Source: Ichthyophonus hoferi
Lineage: Eukaryota > Opisthokonta > Ichthyosporea > Ichthyophonida > Ichthyophonidae
NCBI GenBank assembly: GCA_002751075.1
Contig: NAOQ01000151.1
Span: 17,294 to 81,293, forward strand
DNA: 64,000 nucleotides
Direction of reading: 5' to 3'
A program made the translations under genes and the position numbers. Positions 38,054 to 50,720 of this stretch are shown piece by piece. The notes under the pieces were generated by a model that saw only the letters and a list, made by a program, of their open reading frames with translations, searched no databases and was not told where the DNA came from. Position 1 is the stretch's first letter. Every line of letters starts with the position of its first letter.

Positions 38054-38479
38054 TTAGTACATATCATAACTTGTGACAGTTCTAGTAACTTGTCTACAAC
38101 TGTCAGAATCTTCAATTGTATAATTGGTAGTAGTTAATATTGCTGGACCAGTGTTAGTAAGAGTCACTTGATCGAATCTGTCTTTAAGGCTCAGTTGTTG
38201 TGATAGAGGTTCTGTAGAAGGTCCATATACCAACTCTCTAGGTAACTGGCTGTAATAATTATAGATCTGTTCTAATTCAGAAGGGATAGATACTTTGATG
38301 CGCTTGGGTGTGAACGTGGAAACTGCACAATGAGATCGATCAGTAAGGGGTGATATATTACGATGTAAACAATAACTATCGTCGCTATTTGATGTTACTA
38401 TGTAGTTCTTTGAGTTCTGAACGAGCGAGAGATCTGGACACTGATTATCATGTACGAGAGCCAGTAGTAGATTAGACAT
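38054..38479 (-). CDS. Orphan 141-codon ORF, duplicated at 61.3-61.7 kb
   Basis: I do not recognise this protein. The reading frame is open for 170 codons from 38566, but the methionine at 38479 (MSNLLLALVHDNQC) is the one shared with the second copy, so I choose it. The product is polar with scattered Cys (about residues 14, 37, 48, 130) and Ser/Thr-rich ends. The best conserved core reads DRSHCAVSTFTPKRIKVSIP, then SELEQIYNYYSQLPRELVY and LSLKDRF. No membrane segment is seen if the start is at 38479; the upstream in-frame region is hydrophobic (ILCILLYIYIC) and could be a signal anchor. The decayed copy at 61265-61660 keeps the same core but has several in-frame stops. It may be a taxon-restricted gene or the coding part of an unknown repeat. 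Confidence 0.4.
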   Translation of the reverse strand: MSNLLLALVHDNQCPDLSLVQNSKNYIVTSNSDDSYCLHRNISPLTDRSHCAVSTFTPKRIKVSIPSELEQIYNYYSQLPRELVYGPSTEPLSQQLSLKDRFDQVTLTNTGPAILTTTNYTIEDSDSCRQVTRTVTSYDMY

Positions 38480-38840
38480 TACAATAACGATGTGGTTATT
38501 ACATATATATATATATAATAAAATGCAGAGTATTTTCGTGTTTACGAGAGCTTCATATTTTTCCATTCTTACCGCGTTTATGTCATCGGGGGTCCTTTAT
38601 TATTAATTTTTGTTTTACCGCGGGTGTTATTTTTTGGTTAACACCTATATAGCTGTGTTCAATAATCTAAATGGGCCCATTCATAAATACTCTTATTAAC
38701 TAATGCAATTAATGAAAGATACCAGAGACCCACTAGGAATGTCTGATCCTATCTCGATAATCTTACACTACAGTCTTATTTGAATGGCTCATTAGCCAAC
38801 TCACTGATGTAAGTGCTTGCAAACCATGTTTCGACAAATC
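38054..38840 (-). repeat. Duplicated block, copy 1 (better preserved)
   Basis: Homologous in the same orientation to about 61265-62050. Similarity covers the orphan ORF and continues about 360 bp upstream through non-coding DNA (for example GTTAACACCT, AATATTCTTATT-type and CTGATGTAAGTG words, in the same order). Rough identity by eye is 70-80 percent, with small indels. Confidence 0.75.
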
Positions 38841-39686
38841 CATTTGAACTGGGTTCATTCAGAGTTAACGATCTTTTAACAGTATACAAAGCAGATTATG
38901 AACCAATCCATGATCTGCCCGACTTGACAGCACCCAAAATACCAATACTGTGTAATATTATGACTCTATGGGCCATCTAGTTCTAGATAATTTCTGATAT
39001 GATCATCCCAATCCCCAATTAGTCTTGGCTAATATTGGATATGTTTATATTATATGCCGAGATCAATGATAATGCAGCCAATATACCCAGCCTCCTGCTA
39101 CATGTAAAATTCCCCCAATTCCATAGTTAGCCAAAGCTCCCTTCGTGACAAGTTACTAATATCTCTCATTCACTCGTTATAGACCATTGCGGGCACCCCT
39201 TTGCCTGTGTTCCACCCTCACAATCCATTTTTTTTTGTTTTCAGGTGCAGATATTTCTTTTTATAGATTCGCCACCATCTCCCGTTTCTTTCTATTAAAA
39301 CAGGGGATGACATGGCCACACCTATAATCAGGTGTCTTGTCATAACCCCTGATATTGTAGAATGATTTAGTCCAGCTCCTCTGCCTGAGCCTTTCTTGTA
39401 TATACTTATAGTTCATAGTTCCCATTCTAATCCCTCTCACCCTCTTTATTCTTTTGCTAGTTACTCTATGCATACTGGACCAAACAAGACTTCTCTCCTG
39501 CAGGTCTGCCCTACTACACTATCCACCCCCCCTACCCTTCCTGATCCGTAATATTATATTAACCCTTGCAGCTGTAATCTCCAATCAAACCATTATATAA
39601 TAACTGATAGAAACGTTAGGATGGACATTGTGCTTAATATTTTTTACTAATATATAAATTAGCATTATGCCTAGAATAAGGGATGC
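38841..39686. other. Intergenic, downstream of TMED10
   Basis: No clear exon. TTTATT at about 39445, the complement of AATAAA, may end the TMED10 transcript. A 70-codon minus ORF at 39261-39473 shows nothing recognisable. Confidence 0.5.
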
Positions 39687-41948
39687 TCAGATAAGCTTCT
39701 TAGACTGGAAGAATTTCTTGAGGTAGTACACCTGCAGACCCACCCACCGATTAATTACCTGCATGTCACATGACTAGCCATTAATCAATAACCAGTAATC
39801 ATTAACCCAAAATAATATCCATCATATAGGTCAGAATGTGGACCAACAGTACAGTAGGTAACGAAAGTTAATTGCTAATCCTATTCAAATACGTTGACAG
39901 TGTATACTCAGTCTGGCCAGGAATGCACTAGGTGTGTGGTATGTATATTAGTACCTACGAGAATGATACACGATAATCGAGAAAATATCTATATGACTAA
40001 GAGAAATGTCGAAGACTGTGCGACCTGTACATAAGACACTAAATAGATACGTATGATAGAAAGGTGTTGAAAAAAATAGAAAAAGAAGAAAGGTAGGAAG
40101 GCTAGCGGGAGGACGCAAAGTAAAGAAACAATACAAAGAAGCTTGATAAGAAAAGCATGTTAAGACTTGAAGGGAAAGAATGGCGACAGTCCATCTCCAA
40201 TATCACAAAGTATATTTCCAAGGGAGAGGTAAAACTAAAAGGGGTCTGTTAAAGAAGATAAGGCAATAAGGTTCGCCTACCTGTCCTCCGGCGAGAAGGC
40301 ACAAGCAACCCATAGAGAAAAGACTGAAGTACAAGACTCTCTGATTGGTTGACTCTAATCGGGGTGGTATGGAATTATAAGTATATGATATGGAATTACA
40401 AGTATATTATTGCCCGCAGCTCCTTAGTAATGTGCTTCCCCTTTCAATTCCATACCCAGAGCTTAATTTGCAGTGACATCCGCCCACCCCTCCCCTACAT
40501 ATATAAACATGAATGTAGACAGCCCCCTTCTATCGTCATCCTTACCATTAGTAGTTCGCATATCTGCCTCTCTCTCTTTCATTAATTCCAGGTCATTTGC
40601 AATGCTGTGGGCCCACTCCGAGGAAAATAAGTTATAAAGTGGGCCATGGTTTGTGGCCTTATATCTTAGCAACTCCTCCCACGTTTTCTTTTAAACAATA
40701 CACAGTTAATGAACATGGTAAAGACCAGCATATTACTTACGATGAGGCTAATTCCTCCATTTTTCGGAGAATTAGCTCCAAGGGTTGAAGGTTCTCAGCT
40801 TCCTTTAGCACGGAGTAGTCCTTGGCCTCCACACCAGTCTTAAGTACCAACCTACATTCGTGGTTCGTCATAGTAGCTCCTGCATATACTATGTGTGAGC
40901 AGGGCATGCATGCCTTATATGTATAACTTCATTCCACACACCTTTCCGTATAAGAGACAATCATCTTTTTTTATTAAATACCTTCCCTCCCAGCAACCAC
41001 ACCCACAACAGCTATCATATCCAAATAACATCAATGACAAAAAATATACACACCTGCTTGGATTTGGGACACAAAGCAAATATCGTACATGCCCTGGGTG
41101 TCAGCCGTGAATACTAAGGGTCCATCATTGGTGTTTTCCTTCTTAAAGGCTATGTTGCCTGATTCATCCGTCACCTTGACAGTAATCGTTTGAAGTGGAA
41201 CTGTCGACACTCTATATTCACCTTTCACCAAGGCGTCCTTGACAAGACTTTGGCGCAGGCACCTCACAGAGCCTGGTGTGTAGACATTTTTAGTTATCGT
41301 TCTAGGACTATATTATGCTACTGGAATAAAGGGGTATGCAAAGATACAACTTACAGCTGTTTACTAAAAATTTCTTTTTGCAAATAAGACGAAATTACAG
41401 CCATCGATATTAATTACTCGACCTAAATACACCAATAAATATGTGCCATTTTTGACACTTGCATTATGTATTATGTGGCCTATGTATAACTCAAGGACTG
41501 GCTAGCGAATAATAAAATAATATCACCCTACTTTTATATTATCCAGCTACCTACATACATACCTGGCCCTCCCGACCGTCTAGAAAAAATATATATTTAA
41601 TCTACTCAAAAAAGTACCTGTCCAGGCATTATTACATAATATGCTTTCTACCCAAACAATTAGTGTAAGCTATAAACTGCCTAACCGCTACATGTAGCGC
41701 ACATTCTAAGGATCACTCCAATTCTCTACTTGCCCACCAAAGACAAGGTTAGGTGTGTATAAATAATATGCGCTATGTATAGGGATGCCGCCAATAACAA
41801 CCAGCCAAAAAAGATAAACAACAAAGCTATATTTTTTCAAATATATACACGGAGGGAAGACAACTGTACCTGCGGTGAGCTCAAAATTAATACCCAATAC
41901 GGCAGGAAGGCAGATAGCTGCCAAACTAGCAAAAATAAACTGTTTCAT
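39687..41948 (-). CDS. TMED10: TMED10 / p24-delta (COPI/COPII cargo receptor)
   Basis: Type I membrane protein cycling between ER and Golgi; binds COPII and COPI coats and helps load cargo such as GPI-anchored proteins. Exons on the minus strand: 41948-41870, 41272-41054, 40879-40741, 40604-40546, 40354-40281, 39731-39687; all phases agree, 204 residues (human 219). Signal peptide 1-19 (MKQFIFASLAAICLPAVLG), GOLD domain about 20-115 starting INFELTAG and containing RCLRQSL and MYDICF, then TGVEAKDYSVLKEAENLQPL, a heptad region ending ELMKEREADMRTTNGESTN, a membrane span RVLYFSLFSMGCLCLLAGGQ, and the tail YYLKKFFQSKKLI. The tail keeps the FF export signal and the KK retrieval signal. The usual TWQ before the tail is GGQ here. 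It is head-to-head with the histone-fold gene, 597 bp between ATGs. Confidence 0.93.
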
Positions 41949-42545
41949 AATTGAAAAATAAACTATTCTATTCCTATTTACAGTGAGTATATAGATATAA
42001 ATGACCCATACATTGGTTGCCACATCAAGCAATAAAATATAGATTATGTTTCATATACAGAATTACAGGTTACCTCTGCATGATAAATAACATAGAAACA
42101 CCAATGGAATCCTTCTCTTTGACTTATAATCTTATTAAGACCTTTCAGCCAGTAGAAAATATTACGGAATGGATTCATAAACCCCCACCTCTATTCACCC
42201 TATCAAAATATAATATCATATTTGTTTGCGTACTTTAACAATAGAATTATTAGCGCATCTCCGCCCATAATCTATCAAACGCAGAAAATTGATTGAATAT
42301 TTTAAAATAGTTTCAAGATATATTAAGTAATACTAAGATACAGGCTAGTAATTTAAGAAAATTACAAATAATTTTAACAAAGCAGTCTGACCCCTAGCTC
42401 GCAACTTGATTGTTGGCGTCAATACATACTAATTGTACATATCTGTGTTATATGCCAGTGTATGTTATACTTAGTCCTAGGTGTCTATTACGAACTATTT
42501 GATTCTATTTTATTTTTAAGGTTCTACCTCTTTTTTTCATCCAAA
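41949..42545. promoter_or_regulatory. Shared divergent promoter region, TMED10 / histone-fold gene
   Basis: 597 bp separate the two ATGs on opposite strands, with no coding sense. A CCAAT box is at about 42100 (CACCAATGG). The compact head-to-head layout suggests a bidirectional promoter; transcription starts cannot be placed from sequence. Confidence 0.45.
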
Positions 42546-44791
42546 ATGACAAAGTACGTTGCTACTGATGCTACTCAGCTTCCAGGTAGGCCTTATCAAA
42601 AATATAGCTAGATCCCTTTTTATCTAAGGAATGCTCTTGCTAGTCACTTTTTTTTTCCGCCATTTTGTGTACTGATATTTTGGACAAGACTTAGAGAGTG
42701 ATATCTGTTAGGCACTAAAAATAACACAATAACATAGTGTATAAGTTTTTGAGTTTGGAAAGTTTGGCGTCAAAGAGTAAGGAGTGGATGGCCGATGGCA
42801 AGAATATGCAGGACATAGTAGACTAGGTTACCACAGGCTGATTTATAGGAAATATGAGGCGGTATGCAGTAGCGGTTTATATGTTATTTTTTACCACACT
42901 ACCGTTGGGTGTAAATAATACTATTATGCTATTATATTATTATGCTATTGTAAATAATATTTTGCATCATTTCTATGAAAGTAAAGGGTTGCGCTTCACT
43001 AGAAAAAAAAAATATTGTTTATAAAGAAGCCAACATGTATGTATACCCTGGTTTACTTGGAACATGTCAGGAGTGCGGTTGATAATCATAATACAGTAAA
43101 TGTAAAACCCTTATTTTAACTAAGTGCAATTGTATATAAACTGGAACCATGTTTCCCTTGTAGTTTCACGCATTAAGAAGATAATGAAAAAGGACTCCGA
43201 GGTAGCCCTTCTCAGTCAAGATGCTGTGTTTATTGTTGCCAAGGCAACTGTAAGTTGAAGCGATATAGTTTGTTGTAGTTGAATTTTGAATGTGTATAGG
43301 GTATATAATATATCTTTGTTTCTCTTCTGCTCATCTCACACCTTTTGTTTAATAACATGGCCTTGGTTCTGCCATACTTAATTTTTAATTTCTCTGTGCC
43401 CTCTTCTACTCTACGTTTTTACTTTGACGGCTATATATGTTAAGTTTTTTTCACCATCTTTGCCTCAGCACTGAAAATAATAATTACTATGTTAGCAGCA
43501 CTGCTATAGTATCCTTCTTTTACCAGAATATGGTCAGAGCTAGATTCTTTATACGGCAATATAAAAAATCGCATTGGTTTTAATAACACCGAGTTTGAAA
43601 TTTATTAACCTGACTCTTGCAACACTTGTGCTTGTATGATCTTTGACATCTGGGACAGGAAAGAGTATATATAAATAGAAAGAGAGGCTTGCAATATCAA
43701 GGGCATGGCATGATGTCTGACTGGTTCCTTATATAACTTTTCTTTGACATCCACAGGAACTTTTTCTTCAATATGCCGCAGAGAAGTCCCACACCCATGC
43801 TGTTTCTCAAAAAAGAAAAACTGTTCAAGGAAAAGATGTTGGTATGTTTTACTTTACTGTTAGGTTAGGGTCTAGCCATCTTACTGGATCCTTTCTGTGC
43901 CTTGTAAATATTATATACATACCTTGATTATTTATTTTGTGCTGGCTTATTATTGCATTTTAAAGTCTTCAAATATACTTAACATAGTACAATAGATATA
44001 TAGCAGCAATTAAGGGGTCTCTACCTGTTCAAACTATTGGCATTTCATATATCATTGGTCATTTCACTTTCTCTGAACCAGTATTATGACTGAGCAGCCC
44101 TACAGCCTTTTATTTTTCCACGCTCATCATTGTTCTAAACACACCACTTATACATACGATGTTTTTATATTGAGATATGTAAGTGTGGCTGATGGTGCTC
44201 ATACTGACCTACCGAAAGATGTCTGTACCAAGCATATATACCCATACACAATGCATTTCCTGCTTTTTACCCCCTATTTTTTTATTCATGTTTCCACTCA
44301 TTTATAAGCCCCCATATATTATAACTACACTATTTGTTTCTTTATTTATTTTCCTATGCCATTCTTTCCCTGATTTCTCTGAACTAACTGTTATTATCCT
44401 ATATATTATCCATATTTATCTGGGTGACGTGCGTATATATACAGCATATCATTAGCTGGATCATTTTTGATACATCTATAGTTTATCACGATCCAATTTC
44501 AATCACTAACAAGCACATCAACTACAGAGGCCTTAGTTCAAACAGTAGATAATCTGCAGTTTTTGGATGGTATGTATCTACTCTTTTCTATACATGTTGT
44601 TGATTGTGGTCCTTGATTTATCTTTACATATATTTAGCAATTATGTATATAGATTTCCACTTATCCCAGTTAGTACATTTCATGCACAGCTATGTTCTAT
44701 TTACATGCAATTATTCCTTTTTTCTTCTCCCTCCCTGGTATAATGATCACTCACTGGACATATAGATGAGCTGGGTTTTTTTCTTTTGTGA
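42546..44791 (+). CDS. POLE4: Histone-fold protein, POLE4/CHRAC1 (Dpb3) family
   Basis: NF-YC/H2A-type histone-fold subunit, partner of POLE3 in DNA polymerase epsilon (POLE4) or in the CHRAC remodeller (CHRAC1). Exons 42546-42585, 43164-43249, 43757-43841, 44528-44569 and a short last exon 44766-44791, all in phase, 92 residues. The fold runs from QLPVSRIKKIMKKDSEVALL through AVFIVAKATELFLQYAAEKS to QKRKTVQGKDVEALVQTVDN and QFLD. QKRKTVQGKDVE...FLD resembles POLE4 (GKRKTLQRRDLD...FLEG) more than CHRAC1, while IMKKDSEV and AKATELF fit CHRAC1 equally. The acidic tail of CHRAC1 is absent, which favours POLE4. The last exon (DELGFFLL, stop) is the least certain part. An AATAAA lies at 45153-45158. 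Confidence 0.8.
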
Positions 44792-47447
44792 AATGTCGGC
44801 AAGAAGGGTTCTAAGGCAAGACTGCTTGCTGATTGGTCCACTGTGTATGGCAAGTCATATTAGGACAGTTTATGAGCTATTCTTGGCATACTATAACACC
44901 ATTCCTCAAAACATGACATGTCTGTCTCAACAATTAGTAGACTGTAATGTGCAAGTAAGGGTTGGTGCCCTAGTCTGAATCATAAGGCTTATCTATGATT
45001 TTATGTTTCTACTTGCATCTGCATTTGCTATATTGGTGCCAATTGAGTACGGCATGAATCGCCTAAAATGCAATTGAACCAAATGAGTTTAAACCAAATC
45101 AATGACTTATGGTGTAAGTACTACAGAAGATAACACATGCATTCAGACCTTTAATAAATCTACTGTTGTGTTATCCCAGGACTTTCCCTCGAGTGAGCAT
45201 GGCCAATGGAACACAATAGCCGGATAGCCACGGACGTCGTTGACCCTCGTTGGTACATGAGACTTGATCGCTCATTAGTCAGACTCATTGAATGTTTGTG
45301 ACATTCTAACTCACTATTAGATTGTGGGGTTAAAAATCCTTATAATTGAATTATTTATGCAATATAATTGATTGCCCTACTATCATAATTGTTATGACTC
45401 ATGTCTCGAAACGTCAGTCCTATAGTTTCATTATTGAGAAAATTTTGACTCTTGACTGAACAAGTGTCTCAAACTACTTTAGAACTATTTCTGTACTAAA
45501 GGATATGTGTACCCTTCCTTGCTTGACCATGTCCTAGGTTAGCCAGACTAGTAGAAGAGGAAGGAGCGCAAGGTGACTTTGGTATATTATTTTTATCTGT
45601 ATGTACAATGAGTGGTATATCTGGTATATTATATCCACCTGCAATCAATATACAAGACTAAAGAACAGCAAGTAAAATTGTGCGTTGTGTTATATCCAAC
45701 CATTGCAGCTTTGATCAATTGGATTATTTGGAAACAATCACATAACAATCCTTGGAGATTATGAAGACATTGGTCTCATTTGTTAATGGTCATCATTTGA
45801 GGCCTTGGAATCATAATAATATATTATTACTGTTAATATTAATTAACAAAGATGCTATCAAAAACAAATTGCTATATTGACTGAGCCAAACGCTTTATAT
45901 AATAGAGTAAGTCTAGTATTATTAACCATATCTAGAGTTTGTCGTATTAAGTTGCACTCTAGCACAATATACCATGAGCATACCACTTATATCTCTTCAA
46001 ATCATGATGGTCTTTATGTGGCAATTTTTTTTTTGTGTCACTGGATTGATGTAATAAAATGTAGTTATTTTGATTGCTTCCTCATTTAAACTACGTTGTT
46101 TCTCAATCATTTTTGAAGTGGATTTTACTATAAGATCGTGGGGTCTTTTTGGTAGCATCCAGATAAATCATCAATATGATAGATGACCCTATTTGAAAGA
46201 ATTACCTTATCCATGATAGATGGCAATATAAAACTTTGTTGGAATCAACGTATTTACAGCACTTCTATGGCATATCTTTCTTAGTGTTGTGATGCTTGTT
46301 TAATTTATACATAGAGGAATATCCCTTCCTGGCTGGTTTGATAGGAATTATTGGTGGCGATTACATTTCTCACTGGTTAATGATATAAATCTAAAGAGTT
46401 AACTAATCCAATTGGTTTACCGAATAGTTGTTTTGTTTTATGCTAGGAACCAAAAGCCAATTAGATCTTATACCATATGCTATTGGTTGTTTTGATTTTT
46501 AAAGATTAGATTGAGTCAGAACAGCTCTTAGTGAAAGAATATATAAATAGAAGGGCTCAAAGAATAATAATGATACTACTTAGCAGTTGTCAAAAAATCT
46601 ATGTCGGGTTTTTAGAAAAAGATTGTCGAAAATTGTTGTAATTTGGATAAAAAGGAGGGAAGGTCCCCCAATCTCCTCAATCCAAATGTATCAGTTGAGG
46701 TCGAGTCAATTTTGATATCATCTGAAAGCAGGATGTCTTTTGAAAACTTGATTCTTAAGAGTCAAAGGGTAAAATAATTCTAACCTTCTTTTCTATTCTT
46801 ATGGACTGGGCACAGATGATGGCAGTAGGTAAAAGCTTGTATTTGGTAGGTAAGTCATCTGAAAAATTTGGTAATTGGTTTCTAGTCCTACTTTAATAAT
46901 AAAGAGAATAATTTATTATGTGCTCACGCAGTATTTATTTGGTATATATTTTCTGGCTCTTGATGCAGACTCAAATTTTTGTTATAAGTTACCAATCAAG
47001 TTACTTTGAAGCTCGTAGAAACTTTTTTCAGGGAAGACCATTTAGCTCGAGTATATTTCTATATTAAATTAGTACCTTTCACTATATATTTTGACCTGGA
47101 GTTTACCTGTACAACAGCTTGGAGTTTGACCTCTCCATATAAAGCACCAGTTAAGTATTCCCAGACACTCAACTTAAATCTAAATTGGTTTAGTAACATC
47201 TATTATTGTTTTAACAAGAAATACCACAGATAAACGTTGGGAAAATCGTTAATAGTGTCTATATATAAATAATAAAAATTTAACTGTAATAAAGCATATC
47301 TGAAAATAAGTAGCACACTGTTATTAGTAGTACAACGTTTCTAATCTACTCATATTCTGCACCAAGATATAATGCATACGTAAAATATTCAAACTATGCT
47401 GATATTAAAGTACATGCCAACACTCCCACTATGTCTCTATACACCTA
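44792..47447. other. Gene-poor AT-rich spacer
   Basis: No exon or RNA gene recognised on either strand. The short ORFs have random composition. CCAAT/ATTGG words are frequent near 46400-46500. The right end borders the copia fossil, and its long terminal repeat, if any, was not identified here. Confidence 0.5.
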
Positions 47448-50400
47448 TTAAAATGTGATTCTACATCTAAAGCTGGTTGGGCACGCAATCATGAAATCGG
47501 TCAGCGAAAATGCCTTGGTGAAGATGTTGGCCATCTGATCCACCATTGCAATTTTATTGATCACTATTATGTCATCTTGAATGACAACCTTGATGTAATA
47601 GTATTTCACTTTGATGTACTTGGTGCTCCTAGTGACCCAAGTGTTCTCAATAATCCAGACTATCAACTGACTGTCCTCAAACAATGAAATTAACTTTGAC
47701 ACAATACCTAAGCAGTCCAGAAGATCTACGATACAGACAGTTTTGTGAGTGGCCATACATAAGGTTCACAATGTTCTGTTTGTTGCTCAATCAGAAAAAT
47801 GGATAATCTGAGATGAGCACATTAAAACTAGTAGTGGGCCTTCCTAGTCCACATTCCCTGCAAGATCTACATCCACATAGGCTGTAAGCTGAGCGGGCTT
47901 ATGGTGATAGACTATACTTTTGTCTGGATTGGAGTTTAGGTAAGTTATTACATGGAGAACTATCTTCCAATGTGAGTTGCAAGAGTTGGAGGAAAAACGA
48001 CCATAGAATCATAATGCAAAAGCAATATCTGGGCAGGTAAGCCTGGTAGTCTCTTGTGTTGCACATGGGGTCTTTGGGACTCGCCAAGTCCCAAGCTGCC
48101 TACCTGATTAAGTAGTATTGGTAAATAAGCATGCTGGGCATTAGTCAAGCCATATTTTCTAATAATATCCCTCACATATCCCTTTTGAGGTATGTAATTA
48201 GAAACATTTTTATCCTTCAATATTTGGTGTTCCAGATACTCAGAAGAAAACCCCAGCTCCTTCATGTTAGACTTTTTTTTTCTTATTTTTAATGAGTCCA
48301 TTAACAACAGCCTTTTTATCAGCCACTATTAACATATCATTAACATACACATAGATGGCGAAGAAATACGGCACACTTTGAAACATAAAAAGCATGGGTT
48401 AGCATTTATAGGGAACAGATGTTCTCTTGTCAAAATTTCTGCTAAGGTATTTTGCCATACCAAAGCAGACTGCTTCAACCCATAAAATGACCACTAAAGC
48501 TTACATACTACCCTTGTGAAGTCAGGGTCAATCAGCCCCTTTAGTTAGTACATGTAAATGTACCCCTTGAACTTATCATTTAAAAGGCACCAATATATCG
48601 AGTTGGGCTACTTCCAAGTTATTAACTGCAGCTAGATCTAGGACGTGAATAAACATCAAAGAGCATACTGGAGACTTAATGCCAAAATAATTCATGTTGG
48701 AATGCTGATGAGTGCCCATAATTACAAGTCAGCCTTTGTCCTTAATAATAATACTATGGCTGTCATGTTAGGTATTGATCTATATTAGTCTTAGAATCAG
48801 TTTGTTTGGGACCCAATCTACCAATTTTCATGTTTTGTTTTCCCGTAAGACCTTTATCTCCTGCTGCTGTCTTTTTCAATTCTAACTAGAGAGGGGACTT
48901 CGTTGCTATCAACATAGACTTTGGAACATCCAAACCATACATGTTGAGTAATATTGTAGCATAGAGTGCAGGATCAGTAGAGGGGTTATTAGAGTATTGG
49001 AGGCCTAAGCTTGTTAAAGATGGTGAATAATTAGACTTCTTGAAAAAAATTTAAAACATAGAAGTCTGAGACTCCCCATCAGTTGGAAAATGCTTTGGTG
49101 AGTGTTTGCTTGCTGAGTTGAAAGCTGAAAAAAATGCTTGTCCTTCTTAAGACCTGATTTGACAACCATTATAGACTCACAAAACTCCTCCTCAAATACT
49201 GACCCGCCAGTTTATTCCACTATCTTTGGAGAGTTGTTCTTTGTACACTAACTATCCTAAGTAAATATCTGTTCTGGAGATTCTCCTTGAGGTCAATTTA
49301 GTTTTTCTGGACTCTTATTGCTGGCTTTTGTGGAAGAAAGGCAAAGAAGCATTGACTGGAAAGACTGACTTTTGTTCAAAGAAAGGCTTGTCTCATAGAA
49401 CTGAATGTCTCTAGACATTATTATTTTCTTGGTCTTCTTGTCCAAAGGTCTGTAGACTTTCTGGATATATTGGTACCCTAACAAAATCACCTCACTTGCT
49501 CAAGGGGATATCTTGTCCATGGTGTCCAGCTTGCAGAAATACTCGCATCCAAAAGCTCTCAATCGATTGTTGGTAGGTGTAGTGGTTTCATGCCACAAGT
49601 GCCAAGAAGGTTAGTTGTCCCCAGGATTTGGGATGGTAGTACATTGAGGATAAAGTCTAAAGCCTTTACTGCTTCCTCCCAAAACAATGTTGATGGATTG
49701 CTTTTTATCAAAGAAGTTCTAATCATTGTGAATACTGTCTAGTTAAAACGTTCACTTATCCCATTCTGTTAAGGGTAGACAATAACAGTCGTTTAGTAGA
49801 GTATCCCCTGCTTTAAAAGAAAATCCTTAAAAACCGAGTTTACATACTTAGACCCATTGTTGGTAACTAATGCTGGCATATTTATTATGTTTTTTTATAG
49901 CAAAGCATAATATTCCTTAAAGGCAGAAAAGGTTTCTGACTTCTTCCTTGGGAGGAAGGGGGTTACATAATGCAAATATTTGTCAGTAAATGTCACTATG
50001 CGCTTGAATCTTAAATATGACTGCTTAAGTAGGCTGGCTAGGTCAGAATTAATCCTCTGTAGTACTTGGACGGCTTTGCTGGTGTTGACAGGATAGCGTA
50101 CATATTTGGCCGTGAACATATTGCATGCCTTGCATTTTTTTGAAGGGCTTCCTTCCGTAGTAATATTACATAAAGGGAGCACTAGGAATAGATCCTGGAC
50201 TGGGTTGCGTGAACCTTATGTAGAGTATCTCATTAGAAATTAGTCTAGTGACTTCATTAGGTGAGCTGCTGCCTACAGCTTTTATTGATTTCTTTGATAG
50301 AAACTTCCTGCATCTGGCGTCCTTAAGCTACATTGACTTTGGGAGTGGCGATGTTGGTAGATACAGATGAATGCCAATCTGCACTTTTCTGGCTATTGGG

Positions 50401-50720
50401 ACAAACGATATTTTCATTACATTGAGTTTGTACACACAGTCATTGACTGGGATTTCTTAAATTATTACATATCTGTTTTAGATAATAAACACTGAGTTAT
50501 CTTGGAAAACAGTAATTGTCTTTTTTCCCTTCAGAGAGGGTATTGATAATAAACTGACCTCTATATTAAGGACATCTTTCAGGGTCATGGTCCTCTCAGT
50601 GGTACCTACCATGGATAGTAAGTTAATACTACCATACTCCAAAGCTTTGTTCTTGGAGTCATCACTTCTTTGATGTAGGATAGTTTAGGGTATAGGAAAT
50701 GAAATATTCCTTACAATGGT
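47448..50720 (-). mobile_element. Broken Ty1/copia LTR retrotransposon (pol remnant)
   Basis: A fossil on the minus strand. In pol order from high to low coordinates, there are traces of the protease/GAG-pre-integrase zinc region (about 50700-50050), integrase core (about 50050-49300, with the copia-type ILLGYQ and SRDIQFYE motifs at its end), reverse transcriptase (about 48900-48000) and RNase H (about 47760-47450, with KYIKVKYYYIK and MANIFTKAF). The order integrase before reverse transcriptase assigns it to Ty1/copia rather than gypsy. It is broken in many places, probably more than ten. No gag and no matching terminal repeats were recognised, so it looks old and truncated. Confidence 0.8.

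Noticed and set aside
39261-39473. 70-codon basic minus ORF
   Set aside because: No motif, no splice partner with TMED10 and no counterpart beside the second duplicated block.
47006-47233. 75-codon plus ORF beside the copia fossil
   Set aside because: Random composition and no homology recognised; not joined to the element.
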